This document shows positions 1 to 8,953 of a stretch of DNA of 64,000 nt, one piece after another. Below the pieces are notes generated by a model, which did not search any database, was not told the origin of the DNA, and worked only from the letters and a program-made list of their open reading frames with translations. Source of the DNA: Segatella copri (GTDB lineage Bacteria > Bacteroidota > Bacteroidia > Bacteroidales > Bacteroidaceae); the NCBI RefSeq assembly GCF_019249795.2, contig NZ_CP156893.1, forward strand, positions 1 to 64,000, written 5' to 3'. Within the stretch, counting starts at the first letter, position 1; the number at the start of each line of letters is the position of its first letter. The position numbers and the translations under genes are program-made.

Positions 1-831
1 ATGAAACATGAACTACAGGAAATTGTTGCAGTAGTGAACAACAAGGGTGGAGTAGGCAAGACGGCTACTGTGCAGTCTCTGGCTTCTGGCATAGTCCGGT
101 TGAATCACAATCTCAGGGTTCTGGTAATAGACTTAGACCCACAATGCAACCTCTCTTCGCTTTTCGGAGTGAGAGATAACGAAAATGATAACATATACAA
201 CGCCATGTGCAAACAGAGTGGTGTGCCAGTCTACAAATGTAAAAATGGGGTATATGCAGTTCCAGGATCTGCTCAGATGGAAAATATAGAACAACACCTT
301 CCTGGAGGCCCTTCACTGAGAGAACAGATGAAGAGCTACACGGTATTACTGGGATGCTTGCAAGACAACGATTGCCATGACATGACAGGAGAAGGACTGA
401 AAAACGTATTTGATGATTTCGACTACATTTTCATCGACTGTCCTCCAGCACTTTCCAAGAACACTTATAATGCTTTGGTTGCAGCAAGCAAGATTTTGAT
501 TCCTGTACAGATGGAAGCATTATCTGTCAAGGGAGTAAGTGAAGTACTCAGCGTAATGGATGAAGTGAAAGAGTTCCACATGAACGATAATTTGGAATTA
601 CTTGGACTCCTGCCAGTTATGGTAGATGAACGAACCAAGATAACTAAGCAGTTGAGCAAACTTTTAGGCGAAAAACATGGCGACTTAATTCTGCCTTGCC
701 GTATCCGACGCTCTGTAAAGTTCCTGGAAGCTCAGGCACACGGACAAAGCATATTCGAATATGCACCTTACTCAAGTACAGGTATCGATTACGAAATTGC
801 TATCAAGCGCATGTTCAACATCAAAATCTAA
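1..831 (+). CDS. parA: ParA-family partition ATPase
   Basis: A 276-residue soluble P-loop ATPase. The deviant Walker A motif KGGVGKT lies at about residues 15-21, followed by the VIDLDPQCNLSS switch segment near residue 42 and the FIDCPPAL Walker B region near residue 145. Proteins of this family move plasmids or secondary chromosomes to daughter cells together with a DNA-binding partner. The start codon is the first base of the window, so promoter and upstream autoregulatory sites cannot be seen. The gene is followed after 69 bp by a small basic protein gene and then by an iteron-flanked initiator gene, the usual order for a partition-replication module. A Soj-like chromosomal ParA is less likely, because no ParB-type protein with a CTPase domain is next to it. 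Confidence 0.93.
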   Translation: MKHELQEIVAVVNNKGGVGKTATVQSLASGIVRLNHNLRVLVIDLDPQCNLSSLFGVRDNENDNIYNAMCKQSGVPVYKCKNGVYAVPGSAQMENIEQHLPGGPSLREQMKSYTVLLGCLQDNDCHDMTGEGLKNVFDDFDYIFIDCPPALSKNTYNALVAASKILIPVQMEALSVKGVSEVLSVMDEVKEFHMNDNLELLGLLPVMVDERTKITKQLSKLLGEKHGDLILPCRIRRSVKFLEAQAHGQSIFEYAPYSSTGIDYEIAIKRMFNIKI

Positions 832-900
832 TCTTGGTAGGGTAGGTTGAAACATGTAATAATAAAACAAAAGAAGATAAACTTATAAAATATAAGAATT

Positions 901-1200
901 ATGGCTGTAGCAAAAAGAAATTTAGAAGAAATTGGTGAGTCTCTTGAAAATATGGGTATGAACGACCGACCAAGTTTATTAAACACAGAAATGGCAAAAA
1001 GCGAAGAGGATAAAAATATATCTAAAGGTGGTCGCAAGAGAAAAAGTTACTGGACTGCAGAGGAAAGACGCACTAGAACGAGTGTGGCTACATATCTTAA
1101 CAAGGAAGAACTCCTTCTCCTGAAGATGAAATGCCTCTCAGATGATATCCCACAGGAAAACCTGCTCTACAATATCCTGATGGATTACTTGAAAAAGTAA
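901..1200 (+). CDS. Small basic ParA-partner protein, putative DNA-binding
   Basis: A 99-residue protein not recognised at family level. The N-terminal 40 residues are acidic/polar. A basic patch (GGRKRKSYW) follows, then a C-terminal segment (TRTSVATYLNKEELLLLKMKC...) that could form the strand-helix-helix of a ribbon-helix-helix domain. Small proteins of this kind directly downstream of parA usually act as centromere-binding ParB substitutes. Position between parA and the rep iterons supports that role, but it is an inference. The start is the only in-frame ATG near the gene's beginning. Confidence 0.7.
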   Translation: MAVAKRNLEEIGESLENMGMNDRPSLLNTEMAKSEEDKNISKGGRKRKSYWTAEERRTRTSVATYLNKEELLLLKMKCLSDDIPQENLLYNILMDYLKK

Positions 1201-1230
1201 GCAAACAAAAAGTAGTTATTAAAAGGGTGA

Positions 1231-1570
1231 AAACCACAAAACTGTTTACCTAAAAAAGCGCTAAGCTTAAAAATAAGGTATAAGTTCCTACAAAAACCAC
1301 ATTTTTGTTTACCAAAAGAATGATAATTATAGATTATTCTTTATAATAAATTATATATCTCTTATTTATTACAGAGAGTATAATAGTTTGATTAATAATG
1401 AGTTATGTTTGAAATGGTAAATAGAAAAGTGGTTTTAGGTAAATAGGAATATGGTTTATGGTAAATAGCTTGGTGGTTTCGGGTAAATATTTATGTGGTT
1501 TTAAGTAAATAAAAAAGTGGTTTTAGGTAAACAACTTTGTGGTTTATGGTAAACAGAAATGTGGTTTTTA
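1231..1570. repeat. Iteron block upstream of rep
   Basis: Seven head-to-tail, roughly 22-bp repeats run from about 1416 to 1570, each reading GGTAAAYA-N6/7-GTGGTTT. Two more copies in the opposite orientation lie at 1231-1251 and 1294-1313. An A+T-rich stretch (1319-1375) separates the two orientations. The last forward repeat runs into the rep ribosome-binding region, so Rep binding here would be expected to repress rep. Repeats bordering an initiator gene are the hallmark of an iteron-controlled origin. Confidence 0.88.
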
Positions 1571-1571
1571 T

Positions 1572-2867
1572 ATGAGTGAACCAAAAGGAAACAAGAATCT
1601 GGTGTGGATTAACACACCTTTTTCGCTGACAAAATTGGATAAGCAATATACATTATTGCAACAAAACATATTGATGGTTGCAAGTACCCATCTGCAGAAG
1701 TATGTTGAAGAGTATTTTACCGAGAAGAGAGTGCTTGGAGATGCACGCTCCGACTATCTTTTCGAGAAAGGAATAGAGCATGCTGTTATGGAGATTCCGC
1801 CCATCAAAATAGACATCAAGGATTTTCAGGTATCAACGGAGTTTCATAATTATAAGAATCTGCGTGATACGCTGAAGAACGATATCCTCAACCTGTCGGT
1901 GCGTGTAAAGACGGATAGCAAGACAGAGAAGATACAGCACGTATTTTCAAACATCGAGATTCCGACAACGCAGAAAGGCTATACAAAGAGCGATGGTGAG
2001 AAAGTAGAACGCATCAAGGGTGAAGTAATACTTGAGATAGATCCAAAACTCACCATGAGCCTTTTTGACATGCGTCAGGGATATATTCACCATATCTCCA
2101 TGATTGCTAAATATTCCAAGAAGGTGAATACACCTCGACTCTATATATATCTGCTTCGTCAGATGGGACTAGACAAGAGCTTGGATGTTAAGGTTGGGTT
2201 TTTGCCGATGAAACAGTATTTGGGTCTGGTAGAACTTGATGAACATGGCAATATTCTGCTTGACGACAAGGGGGAGCCTGTGATGAATAAATATCCTAAA
2301 TTCTCGCAATTCAGAAAACAGGTACTCGATGTGGTAAGGGAAGATCTCAACAGAATGGCTAGTCGCAGTGAGACAGATATCGTATTTGATGAATTTTCTG
2401 AAGAAGACTTTATTTATCGGAACGGAAAGCATAAGGGTGATCCTGAATATGTTATCTTCCATATCAAGCGGACGGATGTAGGTATCAATCATATCGGAGA
2501 TAAAGATGCAGATATTGCTCGTCGTCTGAATGAAAAAATAAACCGTAATAGGGGAAAGAAAACATCTGATGATGCCATACAGCAGGGAGATCTTTTTGCG
2601 CATGTATATCAGAATCCTGACAAGAAGATAGAAGTAGACACGACTCAAGGTTTTGAGCAATGGAATCAGTTTATTTCGATGGTACAGGATACCAGTCAGC
2701 AAGCCCTGTTGGGCAGATGCAAATTCATAGGAATCAAGAATGACAGATTCTGTATTGCTGCTAGTGATGATGATTTTGCTGCTTTGAAAACATTGGGTCT
2801 TGAAAGGCTGGCACAAGAATTTTTTGACTGTGTCGGTTCATTCATGCCTGTATTCTATAGAGGCTGA
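1572..2867 (+). CDS. Replication initiator protein (Rep_3 / RepB-type)
   Basis: A 431-residue initiator related to the Rep_3 superfamily of winged-helix plasmid initiators (about residues 30-330 carry the paired WH region; FSQFRKQVLDVVREDLNR is the second recognition-helix segment). It binds iterons and opens the origin. The ATG at 1572 is preferred over the in-frame ATG at 1539, because the 11 codons between them are made of iteron sequence and because the context after the last iteron suits a start. Gene order parA-small partner-rep and iterons on both sides support the call. The C-terminal about 100 residues (after the RGKKTSDDA segment) are less familiar. Confidence 0.88.
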   Translation: MSEPKGNKNLVWINTPFSLTKLDKQYTLLQQNILMVASTHLQKYVEEYFTEKRVLGDARSDYLFEKGIEHAVMEIPPIKIDIKDFQVSTEFHNYKNLRDTLKNDILNLSVRVKTDSKTEKIQHVFSNIEIPTTQKGYTKSDGEKVERIKGEVILEIDPKLTMSLFDMRQGYIHHISMIAKYSKKVNTPRLYIYLLRQMGLDKSLDVKVGFLPMKQYLGLVELDEHGNILLDDKGEPVMNKYPKFSQFRKQVLDVVREDLNRMASRSETDIVFDEFSEEDFIYRNGKHKGDPEYVIFHIKRTDVGINHIGDKDADIARRLNEKINRNRGKKTSDDAIQQGDLFAHVYQNPDKKIEVDTTQGFEQWNQFISMVQDTSQQALLGRCKFIGIKNDRFCIAASDDDFAALKTLGLERLAQEFFDCVGSFMPVFYRG

Positions 2868-2884
2868 GCAGAACAAGAAAGCAG

Positions 2885-2920
2885 AAGAGGAAGTAGGGGA
2901 GTACCGTACTTCCTCTTTTT
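2885..2920 (+). terminator. Rho-independent terminator of rep
   Basis: An 11-bp perfect inverted repeat (AAGAGGAAGTA at 2885-2895, its complement at 2907-2917) is followed by a T run, 18 bp after the rep stop codon. Confidence 0.85.
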
Positions 2921-2927
2921 GATATGT

Positions 2928-3665
2928 AAAACCACATTTCTGTTTACCTGCTTTTAAGAATGGCTTATCATCATAACCACAAAACTGTTTACCTGAAATG
3001 TCATGTATATAATTCATTCCATTTTGAGGTTATATTAATTATTTACCAAATCCCATGTTATAATTTGATATGTAATAAGTTATATCATTTTTATATCAGT
3101 CTTTTATTCTTAGGTAAACAGTTTTGTGGTTTCTGGTAAACAAAATAGTGGTTTCTGGTAAACAGTTTTGTGGTTTTTATCTTGACAAGATACTATTTTT
3201 TATCTTATTCTATTTGAAATCAGGCACCTGAATACAATTTGAAAATGTGTATAACTATCAGTATATTAGTATGTTATGTAAAACGCATAAAGGAGTTGTC
3301 TAGACTTTTTGATTTTTTCTTTAGTAGCAACTGAATAAGAAATTAAAAACCACAAAACTGTTTACCTGGCAGAACGTTCATCGATTTTTCTCATAAACCA
3401 CATTTCTGTTTACCTGTTTTTCTCATGAATTTTACTAGGTAAAAACCACATTTCTGTTTACCTAAAAAGGAGCAACTGCTTTTTACTAGGATAGGTAAAC
3501 AGTTTTGTGGTTTCTGGTAAACAAAATAGTGGTTTTTGGTAAACAGTTTAGTGGTTTAGGTAAATAGAATAGTGGTTTGTGCTACAAAATGCAGTGATTT
3601 TTGGTAAACAGTTTTGTGGTTTATGCGTAGTTTTATGATTTTAGGTAAACAGAAATGTGGTTTTA
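2928..3665. repeat. Downstream iteron array, probable origin region
   Basis: At least 12 more copies of the rep iteron, consensus GGTAAACAGTTTTGTGGTTT, occur in both orientations. Complement-strand copies lie at about 2928-2948, 2975-2994, 3347-3367, 3395-3415 and 3442-3463. Forward copies form a perfect 22-bp triplet at 3112-3177 and a longer run at 3493-3664 that includes two degenerate units. The middle seven bases come in two main versions, AGTTTTG and AAAATAG. A+T-rich DNA (2995-3110 and 3180-3345) lies between the clusters and holds no gene. The block most likely contains the replication origin and the handcuffing sites that control copy number. Confidence 0.88.
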
Positions 3666-3949
3666 TCCTTATAGAGAATCAAATTCTTAATTGCCTAATT
3701 GTAGAATTGACTAATTGTCGGAAAAACGACAAGTAAGTTTCTTTTTTAGGTTATTATTTTGTCATTGAACTGCTTTCAAGTAAGAAACATTTTAGTAAGA
3801 GACTGACGTGATGAGGAACGGGGACCGAGACTATGAGCAATGGGCGACCGAGTACATTTTGACTTTTAGTACATTGGATAATTGTTTGTTTAAAAGGTAA
3901 TTTCTCACCGCATTCACAAGTTCTATGATGGTTATACCAGTCATGGCCC
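3666..3949. other. Gap between iterons and GH2 remnant, unexplained
   Basis: About 280 bp with no convincing gene. Minus-strand codons from 3945 down to 3754 form the tail of an open frame with a CECGEK motif and an LLIVSVPVPHHVSLL segment. This could be the last 60 residues of a decayed protein, but it has no start of its own, and the frame continues only through the GH2 remnant on the other strand. Confidence 0.3.
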
Positions 3950-5440
3950 AACGTGAAGCCAGAACCATCAACTTTTGAGGTCAGGAATGAACTGTTTGCG
4001 CCTGATGGAAAACTCTTGCAAACTTTCAAGAAAAAAGTGACTCTGAAAGCCGGCGAAACCAGGCGCATGGAATTACAGTCTAAGCTCATCAGTAATTCTG
4101 AGCTTTGGACTCCGGAGACACTTATATTATATAAGGTGGTAACTTCGCTTGTCGACACAAAAACAAGAAAAGCCATTGACGAGAAATCCCATAAGGTAGG
4201 ATTCCGCTGGTTTTCATTCGATGGCGAGAAGGGATTCTGTTTGAATGGGAAGTCTTACAAGTTGCGTGGTTTCAACCGTCATCAGGATCAGGCACCTGTA
4301 GGTGTAGCCCCGCACCGTCGCGACATCCGTCTGTTGAAGGAAATGGGCAGCAATTATATCCGTATCTCCCATTATCCACAAGATGATGCTCTCCTGGATG
4401 CCTGTGATGAGCTTGGTTTGTTGGCTTGGGAGGAAATTCCTATAATAGATCTTGTGCCCGACACTCCAGGCTATGCAGATAATTGCGAGCGTAATCTGCG
4501 GGAAATGATCCGGCAACACTTTAACCATCCGAGTATTATCAACTGGGGCTACATGAATGAAATACTGCTCTGCACTCCATGACCTGCACGAAAGAATGGC
4601 CAGCTTTCAAGGAGCGTACATTAGCACTTGCTGAGCGGTTGGAAAAGGTTCTGAAGAAAGAAGATGCTACGCGAAAGAGTGTGATGGCTTTCAATATGAC
4701 AATGTTTATAACGAATAGGCTTGAACCTCGTAGATGTGGTAGGTTGGAATCTTTATCATGGCTTGTACGAGGGAGAGTTGAATGGTTTCGACCGCTGGTG
4801 TGAAGACCAGTACAAGAACTATCCTAGGAAGCCGATGATCATCTCGGAGTGGGGAGCCGGAAGTGGAACTTTTCGTCAATGGCAAGAGCTGTGGAAAGAA
4901 GAATGTAGAAAATTGCCTTGCAGTCTTTGATGTAGTATTGCCTTTCGGAAGTTCAACGTTAGAAGCAAAAGGTTTTGGTGAGAAGCTCACTGGCGATGCT
5001 GGCAGGAAAGATGGTAATACAGAAGATGTGATGAATATCTGGTACAATCCACTGCCAGACCAAGCCTATAAGGCAGGCTCATGGGGATATATAGGAGGAG
5101 AAAACAAAAGTACCACATCTGAGATACAGAATACGATTGATGGACCTATTTATCAGATTTGGCGTAAAGGCGACTTGGAATATAAGATAGATGCACCAAA
5201 AGGCGAATATCAAGTGGAATTGTTGATGGCTGATGTTACTAAGCCAGCAACCCAGTTGCCTAATCTTCTTGCCAGAAGCAATGGAGAAGCTTCATCTAAA
5301 GATGCAAGATTTGATGTCAGCATAAATGGAGAAATCAAGGAGACAGATTTCACTCCTACCGATGGACGCCATTATTGCACAGCCTTCAAGCCCAAGTCGA
5401 TGCCGACACTCAGATTGGTTTTCTCCAAGTCCTCGACCTC
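3950..5440 (+). pseudogene. Decayed glycoside hydrolase family 2 (beta-galactosidase-like)
   Basis: Fragments of one GH2 enzyme lie in three frames. 3953-4575 carries the second beta-sandwich and the start of the TIM barrel (RGFNRHQD, ISHYPQDD, then the acid/base region WGYMNE). About 4579-4705 continues in another frame (FKERTLALAERLEKVL). 4721-4870 holds the nucleophile motif MIISEWGAGS. After a deletion, 4863-5440 encodes a C-terminal VELFVNGK sandwich and a malectin-like end. The N-terminal sugar-binding domain and most of the barrel after the nucleophile are missing. An active enzyme would be exported and would cleave beta-linked sugars, but this copy cannot be functional. It lies between the plasmid-type origin and the mobilisation genes, so it is probably foreign debris. 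Confidence 0.85.
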
Positions 5441-5486
5441 AACCTGCGCCCTCGATCGGATCCGACGATTGAGGGCGCAGGTTTTT
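5441..5486 (+). terminator. Rho-independent terminator after GH2 remnant
   Basis: A 13-bp perfect G+C-rich inverted repeat (AACCTGCGCCCTC at 5441-5453 and its complement at 5471-5483) ends in a run of Ts. It is intact although the gene in front of it is not. Confidence 0.9.
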
Positions 5487-5602
5487 ATCTGTATATTTGT
5501 TAACTGCCTTATTATTAGTAATATATGTATCTTATCCGTGTTTTGCAAATGTTAATTTCAAAGGTATATCGAATCGTGATACATTTTTATTTCAAAATTT
5601 TA

Positions 5603-5610
5603 TACTTTTG
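5603..5610 (+). promoter_or_regulatory. Bacteroidota -7 box (TACTTTTG)
   Basis: Matches TAnnTTTG and lies 28 bp upstream of the ATG at 5639. No convincing TTTG -33 box is present at the right distance. Confidence 0.45.
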
Positions 5611-5638
5611 CAGCGGTTTATAATTAATTAGAAATAAT

Positions 5639-5815
5639 ATGAAGATAAAAAATCATTTATTGGGTATGATGGCTATAGCATCTCTCCTGGTCAGACGCAA
5701 TAGCCATCCGAAGTTTCAAACATCGGTAGATGTTGTAGAAGGCTGCAAGAAGGAGCTTGTTGCCTTGAAGGAAAAAATGAAAATGTCGATGGACCAATTT
5801 ATAAGACCACCTTGA
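5639..5815 (+). pseudogene. Short signal-peptide-like ORF, probable gene remnant
   Basis: 58 codons. The first 17 residues (MKIKNHLLGMMAIASLL) look like the signal sequence of a Prevotella exported lipoprotein, but no lipobox cysteine follows. The rest (to about residue 58) is charged and unrelated in character. With its own -7 box upstream this is most simply the truncated 5' end of a lipoprotein or surface-protein gene joined to other sequence. Confidence 0.4.
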
Positions 5816-5886
5816 AGGTATGTGTTGGTTTATATGATTCTGTCGGGAAGAAAGTAGTATCCTTTCTTTCGTGGTACTACGAAAAG

Positions 5887-6336
5887 ATGAAAACTAGCAT
5901 CAGCGCAAGAAAACTTTTTACACTTATTTTTGTGATGGTTCTTTTGGCTGTTCAGTATGTTGATTACGAAACAACCCTCTCTGCAGTTAGAGCAAATCAT
6001 TTGATTGGAGAAGCTTCTTCATTCTTGAAAATGGATAAAGCCGGAATGGGCAGTTGTCTTTGGAATGCGTGGGAGAAAAATCTACTTTTTCTCCCATCGC
6101 AAACTCCTTACAATTTGATAATGGTAAATCTGTTATGTACCTTTCTGCTTTTCAACTATCGTATAGCTGAGAATGTTCTTACTTGTTTGAATCAGAAGAA
6201 GATTATATTTTCATTATCGGCAGCTGTTTCTGTTACTCTCATCCTGATAGATGGAAGGCTCCTGATTGGTTCCGAATGCATTGGGCGCAGGAGCTATTTT
6301 TCCAAAGTTCGTAGGACATGGACAGGGTGGTTCTAA
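5887..6336 (+). CDS. Hypothetical membrane protein, possibly truncated
   Basis: 149 residues from the ATG at 5887; the frame is open back to a TTG at 5812. Three hydrophobic segments are visible: KLFTLIFVMVLLAVQYV, LIMVNLLCTFLLFNY and IIFSLSAAVSVTLILI. Not recognised. The last 30 residues are basic and do not look membrane-related, and an adjacent frame stays open across the same point, so a frameshift near 6240 is possible. Nothing in the neighbourhood indicates a role. Confidence 0.4.
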   Translation: MKTSISARKLFTLIFVMVLLAVQYVDYETTLSAVRANHLIGEASSFLKMDKAGMGSCLWNAWEKNLLFLPSQTPYNLIMVNLLCTFLLFNYRIAENVLTCLNQKKIIFSLSAAVSVTLILIDGRLLIGSECIGRRSYFSKVRRTWTGWF

Positions 6337-6460
6337 AGAATCTCTCAGACACGTTGTAAGAGAGTTTCGAGAATGGAACGAGATTTATCGAAATGCAGCG
6401 TGATATGTTCATGTTACATTTATTTATTATCATTTTAATATGTAAATATTTAGTCATTTT

Positions 6461-6958
6461 ATGGAACACCAAAATAAAACAAGATTCAGAGACATCATTA
6501 ATGCAAAAAAAGCTCAAAGCAACGTTATCGAAACTAGGCTTCCAATCGAAAAGAAATACTCAATACATATTCCTTTTGAGGTAATGGACTTTTTGGGCAA
6601 TGATTACGTAATAGTGAGTCCAAAGCGTTTTTCGAGAATCAAGGCTTTTAGATATTTGCTATCCCGGCATATTGATGGTCTTGAAAAAGGAGAACTGAAA
6701 CGCAACTACATTTCTCAACTTTGCAAAGACTGGAAATGGACTCGTCCGACAGTTGTCTCTTTTTTGAAGTCTCTTCAACAAATGAATGTAATCGATATCA
6801 AACAGATTCTCTCGGCTAAAATGGTCTCAGTAAATCCGACCATTATAGTTATGAGTCTTAGTAAAGAAGAACTTGACAAGATGGCTCAGAGAAAGCTTTT
6901 ACAGCTCCCTTCGCCCTTGCCACATATCTCTTCTGGAAAAACAAAGTTATTCACATAA
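6461..6958 (+). CDS. Winged-helix-like accessory protein next to MobV
   Basis: 165 residues, basic. The central part (residues about 70-125, with KRNYISQLCKDWKWTRPTVVSFLKSL) has the spacing of a helix-turn-helix/winged helix in which W-x-W-x-R-P-T-V forms the recognition helix. No family was recognised. It ends 221 bp before a MobV relaxase gene, with an oriT-like structure in between. An auxiliary mobilisation protein or a regulator of the mob operon is the likeliest role, by position only. Confidence 0.6.
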   Translation: MEHQNKTRFRDIINAKKAQSNVIETRLPIEKKYSIHIPFEVMDFLGNDYVIVSPKRFSRIKAFRYLLSRHIDGLEKGELKRNYISQLCKDWKWTRPTVVSFLKSLQQMNVIDIKQILSAKMVSVNPTIIVMSLSKEELDKMAQRKLLQLPSPLPHISSGKTKLFT

Positions 6959-6981
6959 CAAATTAAGTATAATTTCAAAGT

Positions 6982-7159
6982 AAGGTTCTTTTACAAATGC
7001 GCTTGCGCATGAGAGGGGAATGTACTACATCCCTGTAGCCTAATACGGGGTTTTAGAAAAACACCCTGAAATCCCCAAAAACGTTAAGTAAAACGTTTTG
7101 ACATTCGTGCGGCAAGCCGTGGGGGTATTAGGCTCAGGGAATACTTCCCTAAGAACCTT
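6982..7159. other. Nested inverted repeats upstream of mobV, candidate oriT
   Basis: Three inverted repeats are nested around one centre: AAGGTTCTT at 6982-6990 with its complement at 7151-7159; AGCCTAATAC at 7037-7046 with its complement at 7125-7134; AAAACGTT at 7077-7084 with its complement at 7091-7098. A separate small palindrome, TGCGCTTGCGCA, lies at 6998-7009. MobV relaxases nick at oriT sites just upstream of their own gene, so this is the best oriT candidate in the window. The nick site itself cannot be read from sequence alone. Confidence 0.6.
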
Positions 7160-7179
7160 TCTTTTTAAAATAGATAATC

Positions 7180-8823
7180 ATGAGCGGAGCAAAAAACGTT
7201 ATTGATATGAGACCCAGTAAAGGGTTCTCGTCTTCACAAGGCAACGAACACCTTCGCCGTTTAGATGATTGCGAAAGGGCGCAGAAAGCCAGATGGAATT
7301 ATGACCCTTCAAGAGAACATCTGAACTTCGAAGTGGGTAAAGGTGGGGTAGTGACAGAAGTAAATAAGTTCAAAACCATCAACCAGAGAATACAGAAAAA
7401 TTTGGATTCACGTGGCATTGTAAACCCCAACAAAAAATACATTGACCAGGGACTGGATCCAAAGTACAGGACTGTCGCAAACTTTATCTTGGGTGGCAAC
7501 CGAGAGGTAATGAGAAACCTGGCTTTTGGTAATCAGGAGGTGGATTGGGAACATGGAGCCGACAATTCTGACTTGAAGAGAATGCCGGAAATTGAAGCAT
7601 GGGCAAAAGATGCGTATGCCTTCATGTGTAAAAAATTCGGAGAACAGAACATAGCTGCTTTTGTCGTTCATCTGGACGAAGCGAACCCACACGTACATTG
7701 TACGGTTTTGCCTCTTACGGAGAAAAATAGATTCTCTTTCAAAAAGATATTTACTAAAGGTGTTAATACTAGAGAAGCTTTAGTAGAGTACATGGAGTCT
7801 CTTCATACCGAATATGCAGAAGAGGTAGGTTTGAAGTATGGTATGGAGAGAGGGGATAGTATCAAGGAAACCGGTGCTGTTCATCGTACTACAGAAGGGT
7901 ATCGCAGGAAACTCTGGAAGGATGCTCAGGAGAAGGAAGAAGAGGTTCGAGAAAACATCAAAACCATCGAACAGCAAAATTCAACGATTACCAATCAGCG
8001 TGGAATTATTGCTTCACTTAGCAGGGAAATCAAGCACTCTGCTGCTCGTCTGAAGGCTTTAGCTACGATGATCAAGAACCTTGAAACTCATAAGGCAGAC
8101 CTAGAACAGGAGATTAAAAAGTTCAATAGAGACCTTGCTGCAGGAAAGATTTCTAAGGAAGAGGCAGACCGCAAACTTTCAAAAATTAATGCCGAAATCA
8201 AGAAAACAGAAGAGAAAATAATTGACAAGGCAGATAAGCTAAAAGTTGCAGAAAGCAAGCTCCATGATGCGGAACAACGGAAGGCAGAATTGGAAGCAAA
8301 AGCCCATGAAGCCGAAGAAAAGAGAAGTTCAGAAGAACAGAAAACTGCTTTGGCTGTAGAAAAAACGGCAAAGGCAGAAGGTAAATATCAGGTGATTAAA
8401 GCGAAATACAAAGAGATTGCTCCGAAAGTGAATCTTAAAGTCAGCCATGAATTTGGCTCACTCGGTTTTCACATGGCAGCACTTGATATGAAAAGTCGTC
8501 TATCTAAATATGGTGAACTTCGAAACTCTTTATCTCCGAGCCAAAGAGATTTCTTGGATAGGACAGTTGGCGAAATATTCGATGGCTCACTTATCGAAAA
8601 TGTAGCAGAAAATTCTGCAAATCTATGTTCGGTTGCAGCATCCTTATATTTGGGTTATCTGAATGCAGCTACAAGGATAGCTCAAAGCTGCGGTGGCGGT
8701 GGAGGACCAGGAACCGGATGGGGTAAACGAGACGATGAAAATGATATGGACTTCAGAAGGAGGTGTTTCGGCATGGCAATGAAGATGATGAAGCCGGGAC
8801 GTCAGCAGCGTCTCAAACGTTAG
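7180..8823 (+). CDS. MobV-family relaxase (Pre/Mob)
   Basis: 547 residues. It nicks oriT and pilots the strand during mobilisation by a co-resident conjugative element. The N-terminal about 230 residues are the Pre/Mob domain; the metal-binding motif HxDExxPHxH is present as HLDEANPHVH at about residues 163-172. Residues 245-410 form a long charged coiled coil, and a glycine-rich linker (GGGGGPGTG) sits near residue 507. The start at 7180 follows a short gap after the oriT-like repeats, and the sequence from MSGAKNVIDMRP on fits the family N-terminus. No coupling protein or mating-pore genes are present, so the element can only be mobilised in trans. Confidence 0.95.
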   Translation: MSGAKNVIDMRPSKGFSSSQGNEHLRRLDDCERAQKARWNYDPSREHLNFEVGKGGVVTEVNKFKTINQRIQKNLDSRGIVNPNKKYIDQGLDPKYRTVANFILGGNREVMRNLAFGNQEVDWEHGADNSDLKRMPEIEAWAKDAYAFMCKKFGEQNIAAFVVHLDEANPHVHCTVLPLTEKNRFSFKKIFTKGVNTREALVEYMESLHTEYAEEVGLKYGMERGDSIKETGAVHRTTEGYRRKLWKDAQEKEEEVRENIKTIEQQNSTITNQRGIIASLSREIKHSAARLKALATMIKNLETHKADLEQEIKKFNRDLAAGKISKEEADRKLSKINAEIKKTEEKIIDKADKLKVAESKLHDAEQRKAELEAKAHEAEEKRSSEEQKTALAVEKTAKAEGKYQVIKAKYKEIAPKVNLKVSHEFGSLGFHMAALDMKSRLSKYGELRNSLSPSQRDFLDRTVGEIFDGSLIENVAENSANLCSVAASLYLGYLNAATRIAQSCGGGGGPGTGWGKRDDENDMDFRRRCFGMAMKMMKPGRQQRLKR

Positions 8824-8894
8824 TTGTTGCTAGGGGGTGTAATTTAAACTGTGTCAAGGTTTGTTCTTAACTGTTGCTACAGTATTATATAATA

Positions 8895-8942
8895 GTGCCA
8901 AGAAAGCCCAATGGTCTTTTTGCCTTTGGATTTTCTTGGCAC
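8895..8942. terminator. Bidirectional terminator between mobV and the converging gene
   Basis: An 11-bp perfect inverted repeat (GTGCCAAGAAA at 8895-8905, its complement at 8932-8942) flanks a T-rich loop between two convergent genes. Confidence 0.7.
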
Positions 8943-8953
8943 AAAATTTAGCC

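Noticed and set aside
2169..2816. 215-codon minus-strand frame opposite rep
   Set aside because: Shadow of the rep gene; no own start signals or domain.
2928..3665. Regular repeats that could suggest a CRISPR array
   Set aside because: Units are 22 bp with no unique spacers, occur in both orientations and surround a Rep gene; no cas genes are present. They are iterons.
5812..5886. TTG-started extension of the membrane protein at 5887
   Set aside because: It overlaps the preceding remnant frame and lacks a ribosome-binding site; kept only as a possibility.
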